NCBI GenBank assembly: GCA_964035575.1
Contig: OZ037898.1
Location: 1,178,001 to 1,242,000 of the forward strand
DNA length: 64,000 bases
Direction: 5' to 3'
Origin: Rhynchopus sp. YZ270_cl-10
Taxonomy: Eukaryota > Euglenozoa > Diplonemea > Diplonemida > Diplonemidae
The number at the start of each line of letters is the position of its first letter. Within the stretch, counting starts at the first letter, position 1. The position numbers and the translations under genes are program-made. Below, in pieces: positions 20,577-33,047 of this stretch. Under the pieces are notes generated by a model. That model saw nothing but the letters and a program-made list of their open reading frames with translations, did not search any database and had not been told where the DNA came from.

Positions 20577-23500
20577 ATGACAATCCAAGAAAAGGGAAAG
20601 CTTGCGAAGACGCAGCTCTTCCAGAAGAACCTGCCCGACCTCGTGAAGGGGATCCGCAAGCACAAGAAGAATGAGCAGGACTACATCCAGAAGGCGCTGC
20701 AGGAGATCAAGGAGGAGCTCAAGCACCGCGACATCCAGGTGAAGGTCATTGCCGTGCAGAAGATGACGTACTTGCACATGATTGGGTACAACATGGAGTA
20801 CGGTGCGTTCACCATTGTGGAGGTCATGTCTTCCGAGGATTTCACACACAAACGTATTGGCTTTCTCGCCTGCGCGCAGTCCTTCCACGAGAAGGTGGAG
20901 ATGGTGCAGATGATCCCCAACCTGCTGCGCAACTCCCTCAAGTCTGCAAACCAGTGGGAGCAGGGTGTGGCGTTGTCATGCCTTTCGAACATCTGCACTG
21001 CCGAGCTTGCCGAGATCCTCGTGTCCGAGGTGGCGGGCCTGCTGACCTCGCAGCGCCCGTACGTGAAGAAGAAGACGCTGCTGGCGCTGTTCAAGATCTT
21101 CTTGCAGTACCCCGCCGCACTGCGTCCGTGCTTCCCGAAGATCAAGGAGAAGCTGGACGACCCAGACCCGTCCGTCACTGCTGCAGCGGTGAACGTCATC
21201 TGCGAGCTAGCCAGGAAGAACCCCAAGAACTACCTGGGCATGGCCCCAGTCTTCTTCAAGCTCTTCTCGAACATCCAAAACAACTGGACGCTCATCAAGA
21301 TCGTAAAGGTCTTCGGCGCGCTCGCACCAGAAGAGTCGCGCCTCCCGAAGAAGCTCTCCGAGCCTCTCTCCACCTGCATCAACAAGACCCCTGCCAAGTC
21401 TCTGCTTTACGAATGCCTTCTCACCGTCGCAGGCAACAGCAAGCCAGACTCGCCGATCATGGCGCTCGCTGTCGACAAGCTGAAGCAGTTCGTGATGGAC
21501 ACCGACCAGAACCTGAAGTACCTAGGTCTCAAGGGGCTGGACAAGGTGATGCAGAACTCGCCGCAGCTGCTGTCGAACAGCAAAGACATGATTATTGAGT
21601 GTCTCGGGGATGAGGATATGTGCATCAGGATTGAGGCGCTCAAGCTCGTTGTCGGTCTGGTGAGCAAGCGCAACCTGCACAGCGTTGTCGCGAAGATGCA
21701 GGAGCAGATGGTGGTGCGCGACGACGACGAATTCCGCAACATCATCGTGAAGCACGTTGTGGAGATGTGCAGGCAGCAGAAGTACGCCTTTGTGACCAAC
21801 TTCGAGTGGTACCTCCGTGTGCTGATGGACCTGACGCAGAGCAGCATTGCGCACTTCGAGCACGGCAACCTCTTGGAGGAGGAGTTCCTCAACGTCATCA
21901 TCCGTGTACGCGACGTGCGCCCCTTTGGTGTCAAATGCGTGTCCGCGCTTCTTTGCAACCCCATGATCTACCAGGGTGCAGAGGACCCGAAGAGCACGCT
22001 GTCACGCGTTCTCAAGGCCGCTGCCTACCTGACCTCTGAATACCCTGAGTACGTGCCCAACAAGCACAGCGTTGTGTCGAGCCTCATGAAGAAGCGCATC
22101 ATTTCGTCGCCACCGGACGTGCAGGCGACTGCCCTGCAGGCCGTCCTGAAGCTGTACGCCTACACGGCAAGCCCACAGGAGTACCACGACGTACGCCTCG
22201 TACGCGATGCCGACGACGACGAAGAGACGGAGGAGAGCCGCGACTGGGAGCTTCCCGACGACGCCACCACCCTGCAGCAGCTTGTCGACGAGATCTTCCC
22301 TCCAGAGACCACACCCGAGGAGGAGGAGGAGCAGGAAGAGGCTGAGGAGGACTCCGACGACAGCAGCGCCACAAAGCCGAAGCCTGCAAAGCGCACGCAG
22401 GAGGACGCCGAGCCACAGGAGGGCATCCACCTCTTCCTCACCTCCTGCGACGTCGACGTGCATGAGCACGCTGCGACCGTCAAATCGATTGTCGAGACAC
22501 ACCAGGAATTCGTCACCGACGGCGGCATCGACGCAGCACCGAAGCTGAGCTTCATCTTTGCAGAGGAACTCCGCCCTGTGAAGGTCGGTGCGCAGGAGCA
22601 TGTAGAGGACCCATCGGACATCGACGAGCCTGTCTTCAAAAGCATCCAAGGGTTCAGCGATGATGACGACGCTTCCGATGAGACAATGTCATCGTCCTCT
22701 GATTCCTCTGACTCAGATGACTCCGGCAAGCACCGCCGCAAGACCAAGCTGTCGAAGGCAGACGCGAAGAAGGCTGAGAAGGAGCGCATCGCTGCAGAGG
22801 CTGCGCGCAAGCTCAACCCCCACTACCTTCCCTCAGGCGGGAAGGAGCAGCCGCGTACCCCTGAGGGGAGCGACCTGCCGCCTGTGGAGGAGCTTGTTCT
22901 CGAGACAAAGGGTGCCTTCGACGACTTCAACCTGGGCACAAAGGGTTTCAAGGAAAAGCGCAAAGAGAAAGGCAAGAAGCGCCACAAGATCGCAATGGAA
23001 GACGAGGTCCCTGAGGGCTACAAGGAGGAGAAGAAGAAGAAGGGCAAGAAGGAGCCTGCGCAGCCCGAGAAGCGTGGGGACATCTGGGACGAATTGGATG
23101 TCGACCTCACAGGGCCGGTCAAGGAGGACCTCCCACAGGTATGTCTTATGAGTAACTTATCACATTTTTTACACGAAAACACCTAACAGCTGAAGCCGTA
23201 CGAAAGGAAGGAAGCTGCGGACATCTTGCGTGCCGAGAAGAGGAAGAACAAGGAAGAGAAGAAGGCCAAGCGCAAGCAGGCACTCGACGACGACAGCGAT
23301 GCACCCAAGAAGCCTAAGGGCAAGCGCCGTGGCGAGCGTGTCACTGTTGCCGTAGTTGAGTGCACACGCCAGAAGAGCAAGAAGGGGAACAGCGTCACAC
23401 TCTGTGTCAACGTTGTCATCCAGAACCACTCCAAGAGCACCCTCAAGGTATGCCTCAACTACAACCGTTCATTTGACACTTTCGTTTTTACAATATTTTG

Positions 23501-24500
23501 CACACCACTTTCACAGAACGTCTCGCTCAAAATTAAGGACAAGAACATCAAAATCGATGCCGGAGACGACTTCAAGCTGACCGGAAAGAACGTCCTGAAC
23601 AAGGCCACCGACGGGTCCGCCCTGAAGGTGGCCAAGGGCGAGACGCTGACACTTGAGTTCTTCGTGGAGGCTGCCGACCCTGCCGAGGTGAAGGGCACGC
23701 TGTCGTACAGCACGAAGGAGGAGGAGAAGGAGAAGAAGCTCATTCTCGTACACGGTGCAGCGGACTGCCTTGGGAAGGTGTCCTCTAAGGTCACGAAGGA
23801 GACGTTCTTTGAGGCCATGAGCGAGATGAACCAGAACAAGGACACCACGACAAGCATCAAGAAGACCATCACCGTCCCAGGCACACTGGAAGGCGCGCTC
23901 GAGACGCTGAAGACACGCAAGCTGCGCGCAGTCGAAGTGCTTGACTCTTGCGCAGCGCTGATGGGATCCTTGGTGCTTCCCTCAGGGAAATACCATGTGT
24001 GTCTGCTGGTAAAATCCTCCTCCTCATCTGCACACGAACTCTCCCTTGAACTGAAAACACCCGCCCCAGAGGAGCCTGCACTGACGCTTCTCGACCGCCT
24101 GCTTGAGTTGCTCCAGGAGACTGACGAAGACGAGGAAGAGGAAGACGACGACGCCTCGCCCACCCCAGCACACCACGGCTTCCTCAACCTCCAGGATATG
24201 GATGACGAAGACGATGTCCCGGTGAAGAAAGGCAAAAAGGAGAAAAAGGATAAAAAAGAGAAGAAGTCGAAGAAGGAGGTGGTCGTTGAGGAAGAAGAAG
24301 AGGAGCCCACGAAGAAGGACAAAAAGGACAAAAAAGAGAAAAAAAGCAAAAAGGATAAGAAGGAGAAGGAGGAGCCTGTGAAGCCAGAAAAGCAGGAAAA
24401 GAAGTCGAAGAAGGAGAAAAAAGAGAAGGAAGAGAAGCCAGAGAAGTCGGAGAAGAAGTCAAAGAAGAAGGAGAGCTCCCTCGCCTTCCTGGATATGTAG
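20577..24500 (+). CDS. AP3D1: AP-3 complex delta subunit
   Basis: The exons are 20577-23138, 23190-23447 and 23517-24500, giving 1267 residues. The first 580 residues are the adaptin trunk and align well with AP-3 delta (KNLPDLVKGIRKHKKNEQDY, DPDPSVTAAAVNVICELARK NPKNYL, SLLYECLLTV). An acidic/Lys-rich hinge follows, with DSSDSDDSGKHRRKTKLSKA. The ear domain starts near VTVAVVECTRQKSKKGNSVT. The tail (last 110 residues) is almost only Lys, Glu and Asp. AP-3 sorts cargo from endosomes to lysosome-related organelles. Intron 1 is 51 nt. Intron 2 is 69 nt, a multiple of three with no stop, so retention would insert 23 residues. The leader has an acceptor (ACCAACAAACAG) 33 bases before the ATG. 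Confidence 0.93.
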
Positions 24501-26174
24501 CACGGATACCCCTAAAACAAAATCACTAAAAAAAATAGCACAAAAAATAATTACCCGTTGAAAGTCTTGACAGGGTGATACAACACAGGGTTTGCGGGTT
24601 TGCGAAATACAACGGGGGGGAGAGGGGACGTCGGGGATAGGGGGTGAAGAGCTGAGTCGGGCTGACCATATTTTTCCTTGCTTCGCTCAGGCAGAGATTG
24701 CTCTGACAGGGAGAGATAAACGAGGCCCTCGATTTTGTTTGAGGATTTTCCTCAAAGTTTTTGTACTATTTGATTCTTTTTAAAGGTTGTGCAAATGGCA
24801 CAACCCATTTTTGCATTTTTTTTTTCTTCGAAATGGATGATAGGAAGACTTGGTTGGGTCCGTGGACCACAGACCATCGGTTAGGTGCTTTGTATTTCAA
24901 GTCAAACTTTCTTTCACTTGTATTGATATGACTTACAATGTAGTCCTGCCAGTTTCATGTCAACTTTCTTTTTGAATGATGCAAAAACACGGAAAAAATG
25001 TTGATTTTTTTTTTGCTTTTGTTTTTGGAGATATTTGTGTGCACGAGAGGGTACAGCGCTTGACGCGCAGATGCTCGATGGGCTGATCGTGCGTCGCAGG
25101 GCTGTTCGCTCATTTTACAAAAATTCTTTTTGTTCGCTTTTTCCTTTATTGGATGAATACAAAAAAGGTGCAGAGATAGGGGATGAACGAGTCTGATGAG
25201 AATTGTTGTTGAACTTGGCAACAGGGGGGGTTTTTTTTTTTGGGGAGATATTTTTGAGGGAACAGAATTTTACATAATGGGCATACGTGAGTGTAAATGG
25301 GATTGCGATGTCGATTCTTTTTTACAGCGTTTTTTTCTTCTTTTTTCTTTTTGATATTTTTGGTGGTTTGGGTGCATCATTTTGTTTTTGTTTGTTTCTT
25401 GTCTTGTCGTGAGACATTTTTGAACGCATTTTTGCAGCGGGTTCGCCACTGCTCCCAGAACGCTTTCTTTGAAGGCTTGAGATCTTCCACCAGTGCGTTC
25501 CTCAGCTCGGGACGGACAAGAAGCAAAAAATAAAGTATTGATCTACCCTTATCCGAGAAAGCCACCTGCGTGTGTAAATTGTGCGCTGCACTAACCCCCA
25601 GCAATAGAGTGTTTCCTGGTGAAAAAAAAAGAAAATTTTGTTTCTCTGTTTTGTAGCCCGCACTTTCCTTGTCGGTGCCGGGTCTGAGATTTCCAAAGAA
25701 AACCCGCAAAAAAAAATGTCGGTGTTATGTCAACTGACAACGTTTGGGGAGACAAATAAAAATGGGGACAACAAAAGATATGTTGTGATGGGTGGTGTTG
25801 AGCTGACCAAAACGAAAAAGTGCCAATTTGCACACAAAAAAAAAGAGGGGTGCAATGAATTCTTCAAGAAAAAGAGCGGAGTAATATGTACAGATAAACA
25901 CAAAGAAGACGATGTGAAGTACAGAGCCTCGTGGTAGGTGATTGTAGAGATGTCATGATGTAAACAATAAACAAAAAAAGCATGTTGAAGATTCCCACCC
26001 CGCTACCAAAACAGACAAAAGACCCAAAAAAAAACGATTATTTTCCTCATTTTTCACCTAAAAAAAGGAGCGTGACTGTGTTGACTAATAATCACACATC
26101 GCGACCCCCTACAGCCTTCCGCCATCCCCCCTTTCGCCCTCAGGAAACGAGGAACTGAGGTTCCAAACCTAACA
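24501..26174. other. Intergenic spacer
   Basis: The DNA is AT-rich. The dispersed motif GCTTTGTATTTCAAGTCAA occurs at about 24887-24905. Short coding-like stretches on both strands around 25430-25535 conflict with each other and are not called. A CCCTCAG acceptor-like site lies about 25 bases before the next start codon. Confidence 0.4.
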
Positions 26175-29100
26175 ATGTTTCTTTCAGCACGGCACCACTC
26201 AGATGTGGTGCGCCTTTGTTTGGCGGCACAGCGGCGTTTCAAGGGCGGTGGGATCCTACCAGGCAATCAGGGAGCGAAGTCGTACGGGAGGGCGGGCAAG
26301 GACATAGGAACGGAAAGGGAGCGCATTGCCGACAACCCGAACCGGATGTGGACGGACCAGGGGTACGAGCCGAACGCGAATCATCACATGCAGTTCAGCC
26401 CAGCCGGTGCAGGGAGGATGGGGCGGAGGGCGCTGGTGGTCGGCGGGACGGGGCTTATCGGGAAACACATCTGCCACGAGCTAGCCCTGCGACAAGTGCA
26501 CGTGTTCAGTATCTCCCGCAGAGGAGGCATTCTTGAAGAGGAGCTGAATTACTTGGAGCGACTCGACGAGGTGACCTGGATTGAGGGAGACGTGAAGGAT
26601 GCGGGCATGTGGGCCGACCTGCGTCCGGTGCTGAAGGACCTGCAGGAGGTGCACATCTGCTTGCCGCGGACGTTGGAGGGTGCGTACCTAGCGTTGACTG
26701 CGGCACAGCAGATCAAGGAGGCAGGGGTGTTCCCGCTCTGCTTCAGCCTTGTCACAGTCCCGCGTCTCTGGCCGAACATCTCCTCCACAGCGCACCAAGC
26801 CTGGGAGCGCACAGAAACCTTCATCAGGACCACCTTCCCCCGCGACCACCTCTTCGTGCGTCCAGGCAACGTCCACGGCAACGACGTCTCTAATACACGA
26901 CAGTTCTACGAGTTTCTGCGGCAGAAGGCGCACAAATACCTTCTGACCGACACCCTCACGGGGAGTGAGAACGTATGCACCTCTTTTCAACTTACCTTCC
27001 TTCACCCCCCTGTAAGGGCAACCGTAGGTGAAGTAAGGTATAGTATTGAAATCGATGTGGGGGGGGAGTAAAGGGTCAATTTTACAAAACCAGATTTTGA
27101 GGAAAATTTTAGCCGAAAATGGGCCCCACGTATAAGGAACCGGGCTCATATTTCTCAAAATTTAAGTGGTCAAAAAATTGTCCAATTTTCGAGATTGACC
27201 CCACCACTGCACGGGCGGAGCCCAAAAATGCAAATAAGGACCCTTTTTTCAACTTACCTTCCTTCACCCCCCTGTAAGGGCAACCGTAGGTGAAGTAAGG
27301 TATAGTATTGAAATCGATGTGGGGGGGGAGTAAAGGGTCAATTTTACAAAACCAGATTTTGAGGAAAATTTTAGCCGAAAATGGGCCCCACGTATAAGGA
27401 ACCGGGCTCATATTTCTCAAAATTTAAGTGGTCAAAAAATTGTCCAATTTTCGAGATTGACCCCACCACTGCACGGGCGGAGCCCAAAAATGCAAATAAG
27501 GACCCTTTTTTCAACTTACCTTCCTTCACCCCCCTGTAAGGGCAACCGTAGGTGAAGTAAGGTATAGTATTGAAATCGATGTGGGGGGGGAGTAAAGGGT
27601 CAATTTTACAAAACCAGATTTTGAGGAAAATTTTAGCCGAAAATGGGCCCCACGTATAAGGAACCGGGCTCATATTTCTCAAAATTTAAGTGGTCAAAAA
27701 ATTGTCCAATTTTCGAGATTGACCCCACCACTGCACGGGCGGAGCCCAAAAATGCAAATAAGGACCCTTTTTTCAACTTACCTTCCTTCACCCCCCTGTA
27801 AGGGCAACCGTAGGTGAAGTAAGGTATAGTATTGAAATCGATGTGGGGGGGGAGTAAAGGGTCAATTTTACAAAACCAGATTTTGAGGAAAATTTTAGCC
27901 GAAAATGGGCCCCACGTATAAGGAACCGGGCTCATATTTCTCAAAATTTAAGTGGTCAAAAAATTGTCCAATTTTCGAGATTGACCCCACCACTGCACGG
28001 GCGGAGCCCAAAAATGCAAATAAGGACCCTTTTTTCAACTTACCTTCCTTCACCCCCCTGTAAGGGCAACCGTAGGTGAAGTAAGGTATAGTATTGAAAT
28101 CGATGTGGGGGGGGAGTAAAGGGTCAATTTTACAAAACCAGATTTTGAGGAAAATTTTAGCCGAAAATGGGCCCCACGTATAAGGAACCGGGCTCATATT
28201 TCTCAAAATTTAAGTGGTCAAAAAATTGTCCAATTTTCGAGATTGACCCCACCACTGCACGGGCGGAGCCCAAAAATGCAAATAAGGACCCTTTTTTCAA
28301 CTTACCTTCCTTCACCCCCCTGTAAGGGCAACCGTAGGTGAAGTAAGGTATAGTATTGAAATCGATGTGGGGGGGGAGTAAAGGGTCAATTTTACAAAAC
28401 CAGATTTTGAGGAAAATTTTAGCCGAAAATGGGCCCCACGTATAAGGAACCGGGCTCATATTTCTCAAAATTTAAGTGGTCAAAAAATTGTCCAATTTTC
28501 GAGATTGACCCCACCACTGCACGGGCGGAGCCCAAAAATGCAAATAAGGACCCTTTTTTCAACTTACCTTCCTTCACCCCCCTGTAAGGGCAACCGTAGG
28601 TGAAGTAAGGTATAGTATTGAAATCGATGTGGGGGGGGAGTAAAGGGTCAATTTTACAAAACCAGATTTTGAGGAAAATTTTAGCCGAAAATGGGCCCCA
28701 CGTATAAGGAACCGGGCTCATATTTCTCAAAATTTAAGTGGTCAAAAAATTGTCCAATTTTCGAGATTGACCCCACCACTGCACGGGCGGAGCCCAAAAA
28801 TGCAAATAAGGACCCTTTTTTCAACTTACCTTCCTTCACCCCCCTGTAAGGGCAACCGTAGGTGAAGTAAGGTATAGTATTGAAATCGATGTGGGGGGGG
28901 AGTAAAGGGTCAATTTTACAAAACCAGATTTTGAGGAAAATTTTAGCCGAAAATGGGCCCCACGTATAAGGAACCGGGCTCATATTTCTCAAAATTTAAG
29001 TGGTCAAAAAATTGTCCAATTTTCGAGATTGACCCCACCACTGCACGGGCGGAGCCCAAAAATGCAAATAAGGACCCTTTTTAATTTGTTCTCTTGAAAT

Positions 29101-30671
29101 GTGTAATTTCATGTTTTCGCGAAAAAAATACCAACTGATCCTACAAGGGTTGAAGGAAGGTGGTTGAAAACAACAATAACAACAAGGACAAGTAATTGCT
29201 AAGAAAGAAGCGGGTGTGCTGTGGAAAACTCCGCGCGATTTTCGAAACCACCGTAGCATCCTGGCGATTTGCTGGTGTGATCGATGTGTTGTATTCTGTG
29301 CATTCTGTGTTCCTTCCGCACTGCTCCAACGACGACTACAATGTGGGGAGCCTGTGGACAAAAACGAGCTGGACCACGCCGAGCCTGCCGAGCGGGCGTC
29401 CAACAACGCTATCGAGCAGATGGTGCTGGACGAAGAGGACAGCCCCCCTTCTTGAACGTTTCAGATGCTGGCGTCCCAGTGGGTCTGGCAGCGTACGAAG
29501 AGCGTTAGCATACCTGCAGAAGAGCAGAATGCTGGGCGTGTTGTAGATTATTTCTACAGGATGGAGTTCCACATCACACCCCGTTTTTTTTCCGATAGCA
29601 ATTACTTGTTTTTTTTTTTTTTTGATTTTATCAGTGTTTTTTCTAGGATTTGGAGTTTTTGGCTGACGGGGGTGCACAGGGCAAAAAAGTGCGTATATTT
29701 TTTCCCCCGCTGTTGACCATGCAACAGGGGATTAAAAAGGTTTTGGGGGTTTTCGCTGAAACTCGGTCAAAACTTGGTCGAACCCGGGTCCCAACCCAGC
29801 TCAAGTTGGGGCCTCCGGCGGAATATGGGAACTCCTCAGTTATCCAACTGCGGAGTTCGGCACTCATTGATATTTGCACTAGACACACGTGGTGCACGAA
29901 GTACCAGTAACCTCAGAACATTTACGAAAGAAACGGCGGTCATGGCACCCAAAGGTTCCTGGCGAAGCCACGGTACGCAACGTTTCAAAAAATTGCGCTT
30001 AAAATTGCACATTTTTACTGCCAAACAGAGAAGAGCTACACTTACAGCACCTGGGACGCAAAACAGTTATGTTTGCAGCTATGAAAACGCCGACTCCTTA
30101 CTTCCTGGTGAGGCTCGCGAGAGCATGATGGGGAAGGTGAAGAGGGGGCAGAGTGGTAGGGGGTGGGTCTCCCACCCCCAACCACCCTGCCCCTCCGCCC
30201 CCAGGGGGGCCGCTAGGGGCATCTCGAAAAAGTCTGACGGGGGTGCGCGCGCACCCCCGCACCCCCTCCAGAAAAAACACTGATTTTATTCTCCCCCAGA
30301 GAATGCAGTTCCTACGACACTCAAAGGTGGGTTTGCTTTCTTAGGCAGCATTTTTTAGAGAGGCATGCAGCTTCTCTTTTACTTCTTCACCTTTCTTCCC
30401 TATTGCACACCCTACACAGAACTCCGCAACGTATGCGTCGCTGACGCGCTTCGTCGATAACAAATGGTCTGCGCATGTCATCCCTGGTCTGCATGCTGGC
30501 CAGGTCGCCTACGCAGCCATATCCCCAGGCATCCCTGACCTGGAAGGCGGCTGGGTACGCAGCCTCGGCACCTACGAGATCGTGGTGATGCGCTTCCGTG
30601 TGGTCCTCTCACGTAAGAAGCAAATGACGAATGTGACAGAAGACAAACCCAACCTCTGCCGCCATTACTAG
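26175..30671 (+). CDS. Mitochondrial atypical SDR (NAD(P)-binding, COQ11/NDUFA9-like)
   Basis: Exons 26175-26972 and 30420-30671 give 349 residues. The first 30 residues are basic and suggest mitochondrial import. The Rossmann nucleotide-binding motif GGTGLIGKHI is near residues 90-99, followed by SISRRGG and, later, HLFVRPGNVHG. These fit atypical extended SDRs such as yeast COQ11 and the NDUFA9 subunit of complex I; catalytic Y-x3-K is not evident. Exon 2 (SATYASLTRFVDNKWSAHVI...PDLEGGWV) supplies the usual C-terminal region, so the 3447-nt intron is inferred from homology and frame (GTATGC donor, CTACACAG acceptor). The intron is mostly a satellite array. A GTAAGA near 30612 could be a further donor, making the last 20 residues doubtful. 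The substrate is unknown. Confidence 0.68.
26983..29083. repeat. Satellite array, eight 262-bp units, inside the SDR intron
   Basis: Eight head-to-tail copies with period 262 begin about ten bases after the donor of the SDR intron. By eye the units are identical, including the run of eight G, which implies very recent expansion, homogenisation or an assembly collapse/expansion boundary. Each unit contains GGGGCCCAC-like and GTGGTGGGGTCA-like blocks (minus strand) related to the interior of the hAT-like element at 18.7-19.7 kb. A 103-codon open frame recurs on the minus strand at every repeat, but because 262 is not a multiple of three it cannot run through. I treat it as chance. Confidence 0.95.
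29084..30419. other. Remainder of the SDR intron, with an exon-like stretch
   Basis: This is the 3' part of the long intron. At 29355-29455 one frame reads VDKNELDHAEPAERASNNAI then EQMVLDEEDSPPS before TGA, with codon use like real exons. It could be an alternative last exon or a relic. A dispersed motif (GGCGAAGCCACGGTACGCAA) lies at 29961-29980, and self-complementary GGGTGGG/CCCACCC blocks lie at 30150-30190. Confidence 0.35.
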
Positions 30672-30803
30672 AACAAAAAATCTGTCTTCCCGGTGCCTAA
30701 GACCTCTCCCCCCAGATTTTTAACGAAGCCCCTTGAACATTTCTGCTTTCCCCCCCTACATTTCCCCCCCTCCCCTCCCCTCCCTCTTCCACTCCACTCA
30801 GGG

Positions 30804-33047
30804 ATGTCCGAGTATTCGGACAATGACTTTGGGAGCTCTGGGAGTGAGGGTGGTGGTGGGCAGGAGGAGACCCCGAGCCCGGTTTCTTCTTTGGGGCGGC
30901 TTGCGGCGGAGGCACTGCAGAATGGGGAGTTTAAGAGTGCGCGGACGAAGGACGGGAGGGAGTATTGGTACTGCACAGAGACGAGGGAGCCTACGTGGGA
31001 TTTGAAGCGTACGATGGCATCGCGGCGTGCGTCGGCATCCGAGGCACAGCGCATTGACCTCAGCACCACAAACTCATCTATCCTCCGTCGTCGCGTCGAA
31101 CGCCAAGCCAGCACCGAACGCACCGAGCTCCTCCCCCCCGCCCCCGTCAGCAACCCCGCCAACAGCAACAGCAACCCGCACAGCGCAGCGCACTCCCCCG
31201 ACAACACCCCAGGTGTCTCGCCCATCCGCGAGGCAAGGGGAGAGGAGGAGGGCAGTACACTCAGCCTCAACTTCGCGACGCCGCCCCAAGGGAATTCGCC
31301 ACCCGCGTTGAGCAGAGTGCACAGCGAAAAAATTGAGGTGGAAGTGAAGCCGGTGGAGAAGGAGAAAGAGAAGGAGAAGGAGGTGGAGAAGGTGCCTCCC
31401 AGTGCGGTGCGTGCGCAGCCGCGTCCGGTGGTCGCCACAGTCGACAGCAGCGACTTCAGCGATGTGAACGACACCCCTGTCCGTCCGCATCATCACCATG
31501 TGGCCATCCCGCAAGCTATCCCGCACACTGCAGTGACCACACCAGCATCGCCCTCGCGGCCGGCCACACCAGATGCTGTGGCGCACCAAGGCCACGGAGG
31601 GATTCCACCGGTGCCGTCGCCACTGCGTGTAGCTGGTGGGCGGCCGCTGCCTGCGCATTCGCCTGCGACAGTGTCGGCAACACCGATTCTGCCTACCCGG
31701 GATTCGTCACAGCCCCTGGAGGAGCATGTACAGGGCATGGGGCCAACGCAGGCAGACCCACAGCTGTTGACGCATTTGATGCAGGCGTACCACGATGTGA
31801 TTGTGGCAAATGCGCGTGGTGCGTCGCAAGGTGCGCACCCGCCACACCCCGCACCGCAGGTGGTCCCCCTGCAGGCAAGCGGCGTGCAGAAGCTGCAGGA
31901 GACACAGAACACGGGGGGCGCAGAGTTGCATTCGATGCACCACGCCTTCGAGCGGCAGTCCGTTGCGAACAGGGAGGTGGAGGAGGGCATTCTCGACTTG
32001 GTGCTTGGCATGATGCACAGCGGCACTGGGGAGCGCCGCCTTACTGCTGGGACTGGGCGGGAGCTGAGTTTCTTCGAGCTGTGCAAGGCGTCGTCACGGC
32101 GCGATGCTGACCATATGTCACAGACTGCACAGACACACCACCACCACAACCCCTCCGCCACATACGACAGTGTGCTCCTCGGCAGCAGTGGTCTCCCATC
32201 ACAGCCAGAACGGCGCAGCCGCGGTGCCCGCCCCATCGCACCACCACCACCCGGTGGCTGGGCCGACGGCGGCATCTTCCACGACAAAGGCTCGCTCACG
32301 GAGCTCTGCTGCAGCAACCTCAAGAAGTACGTTGTGCGCCACACCGGGCGCAGAGGGGGCGAGGCGGAGCGTGCGCTCCTCGTGGATGCGAGCAGCGTTG
32401 TGCTGCAGATGGTGCAGAACCAGGGGAACAAGAACCACCCGGTTGCGTCGTACTTCGTGCAGTACGCTGGGGCGCACGACTTTAAGGTGCTTGCGCAGAG
32501 TGTTATGCATAGTCTTCCGTTTGAGCGGGTTGCGAAAGGCGACAGTTACCGCTTGGAGTACTGGGTGACACGGGTGCACATGGTCGAGGTGGCGATGGCA
32601 CTGCAGGCCACTATCCGCCTCATTGACAGTGCTGCCGTCTCCTCCCACTATGATGGCCTCCGCGGACCGAGCCAAGCAAAGGAGGCCCCCGAGCCAGCAG
32701 CAGTGGTCGAGGCTTTGGGCACCCTGCACGACACACCGATGTTCCGCCTGCAGGTTGCCGACAACAGGGCAGGGGACAACCACAGCCTCCTCGAGGAGCA
32801 GGAGGGCGTCCCTTCCAGCGCGAACCCCTTCCTCAACCAGCAGATCATGGCGAACCTCACGTCCGAGATAAAGCTCCAAGGATACGCCAAGACAGGCACC
32901 CACGTCTCCGCACCAACAGTGTCCGCATTCCTCTCGCATACCCTGCAGGAGATTCTCCTGGACGACGTGGTCAAAGGAGCTGTTGTCAACCGTACCCTCA
33001 AGAAAATGGGCATCCAAACGGGAAAGCCCCAAACACAGGGGACATGA
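30804..33047 (+). CDS. WW-domain scaffold-like protein
   Basis: The protein has 747 residues from the ATG at 30804, which lies two bases after a pyrimidine tract ending CTCAG; the frame is open upstream, but that DNA is the likely acceptor tract. Residues 41-66 (FKSARTKDGREYWYCTETRE then PTW) match a WW domain with the central aromatic block and the second Trp; the first Trp is replaced by Phe. Residues 70-440 are low-complexity, rich in Pro, Ser, His and Gln. The C-terminal 270 residues, from GGIFHDKGSLTELCCSNLKK, look like a folded helical domain I do not recognise. WW domains bind Pro-rich peptides, so a scaffold role is inferred. Confidence 0.7.
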   Translation: MSEYSDNDFGSSGSEGGGGQEETPSPVSSLGRLAAEALQNGEFKSARTKDGREYWYCTETREPTWDLKRTMASRRASASEAQRIDLSTTNSSILRRRVERQASTERTELLPPAPVSNPANSNSNPHSAAHSPDNTPGVSPIREARGEEEGSTLSLNFATPPQGNSPPALSRVHSEKIEVEVKPVEKEKEKEKEVEKVPPSAVRAQPRPVVATVDSSDFSDVNDTPVRPHHHHVAIPQAIPHTAVTTPASPSRPATPDAVAHQGHGGIPPVPSPLRVAGGRPLPAHSPATVSATPILPTRDSSQPLEEHVQGMGPTQADPQLLTHLMQAYHDVIVANARGASQGAHPPHPAPQVVPLQASGVQKLQETQNTGGAELHSMHHAFERQSVANREVEEGILDLVLGMMHSGTGERRLTAGTGRELSFFELCKASSRRDADHMSQTAQTHHHHNPSATYDSVLLGSSGLPSQPERRSRGARPIAPPPPGGWADGGIFHDKGSLTELCCSNLKKYVVRHTGRRGGEAERALLVDASSVVLQMVQNQGNKNHPVASYFVQYAGAHDFKVLAQSVMHSLPFERVAKGDSYRLEYWVTRVHMVEVAMALQATIRLIDSAAVSSHYDGLRGPSQAKEAPEPAAVVEALGTLHDTPMFRLQVADNRAGDNHSLLEEQEGVPSSANPFLNQQIMANLTSEIKLQGYAKTGTHVSAPTVSAFLSHTLQEILLDDVVKGAVVNRTLKKMGIQTGKPQTQGT

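Noticed and set aside
25377-25709. Minus-strand frame with helical content
   Set aside because: The plus strand of the same bases is also exon-like, so neither can be preferred.
27109-28992. Seven identical 103-codon minus-strand frames, one per 262-bp unit
   Set aside because: They arise from the satellite itself. The period is not a multiple of three, there is no leader or acceptor, and the sequence lies inside an intron.
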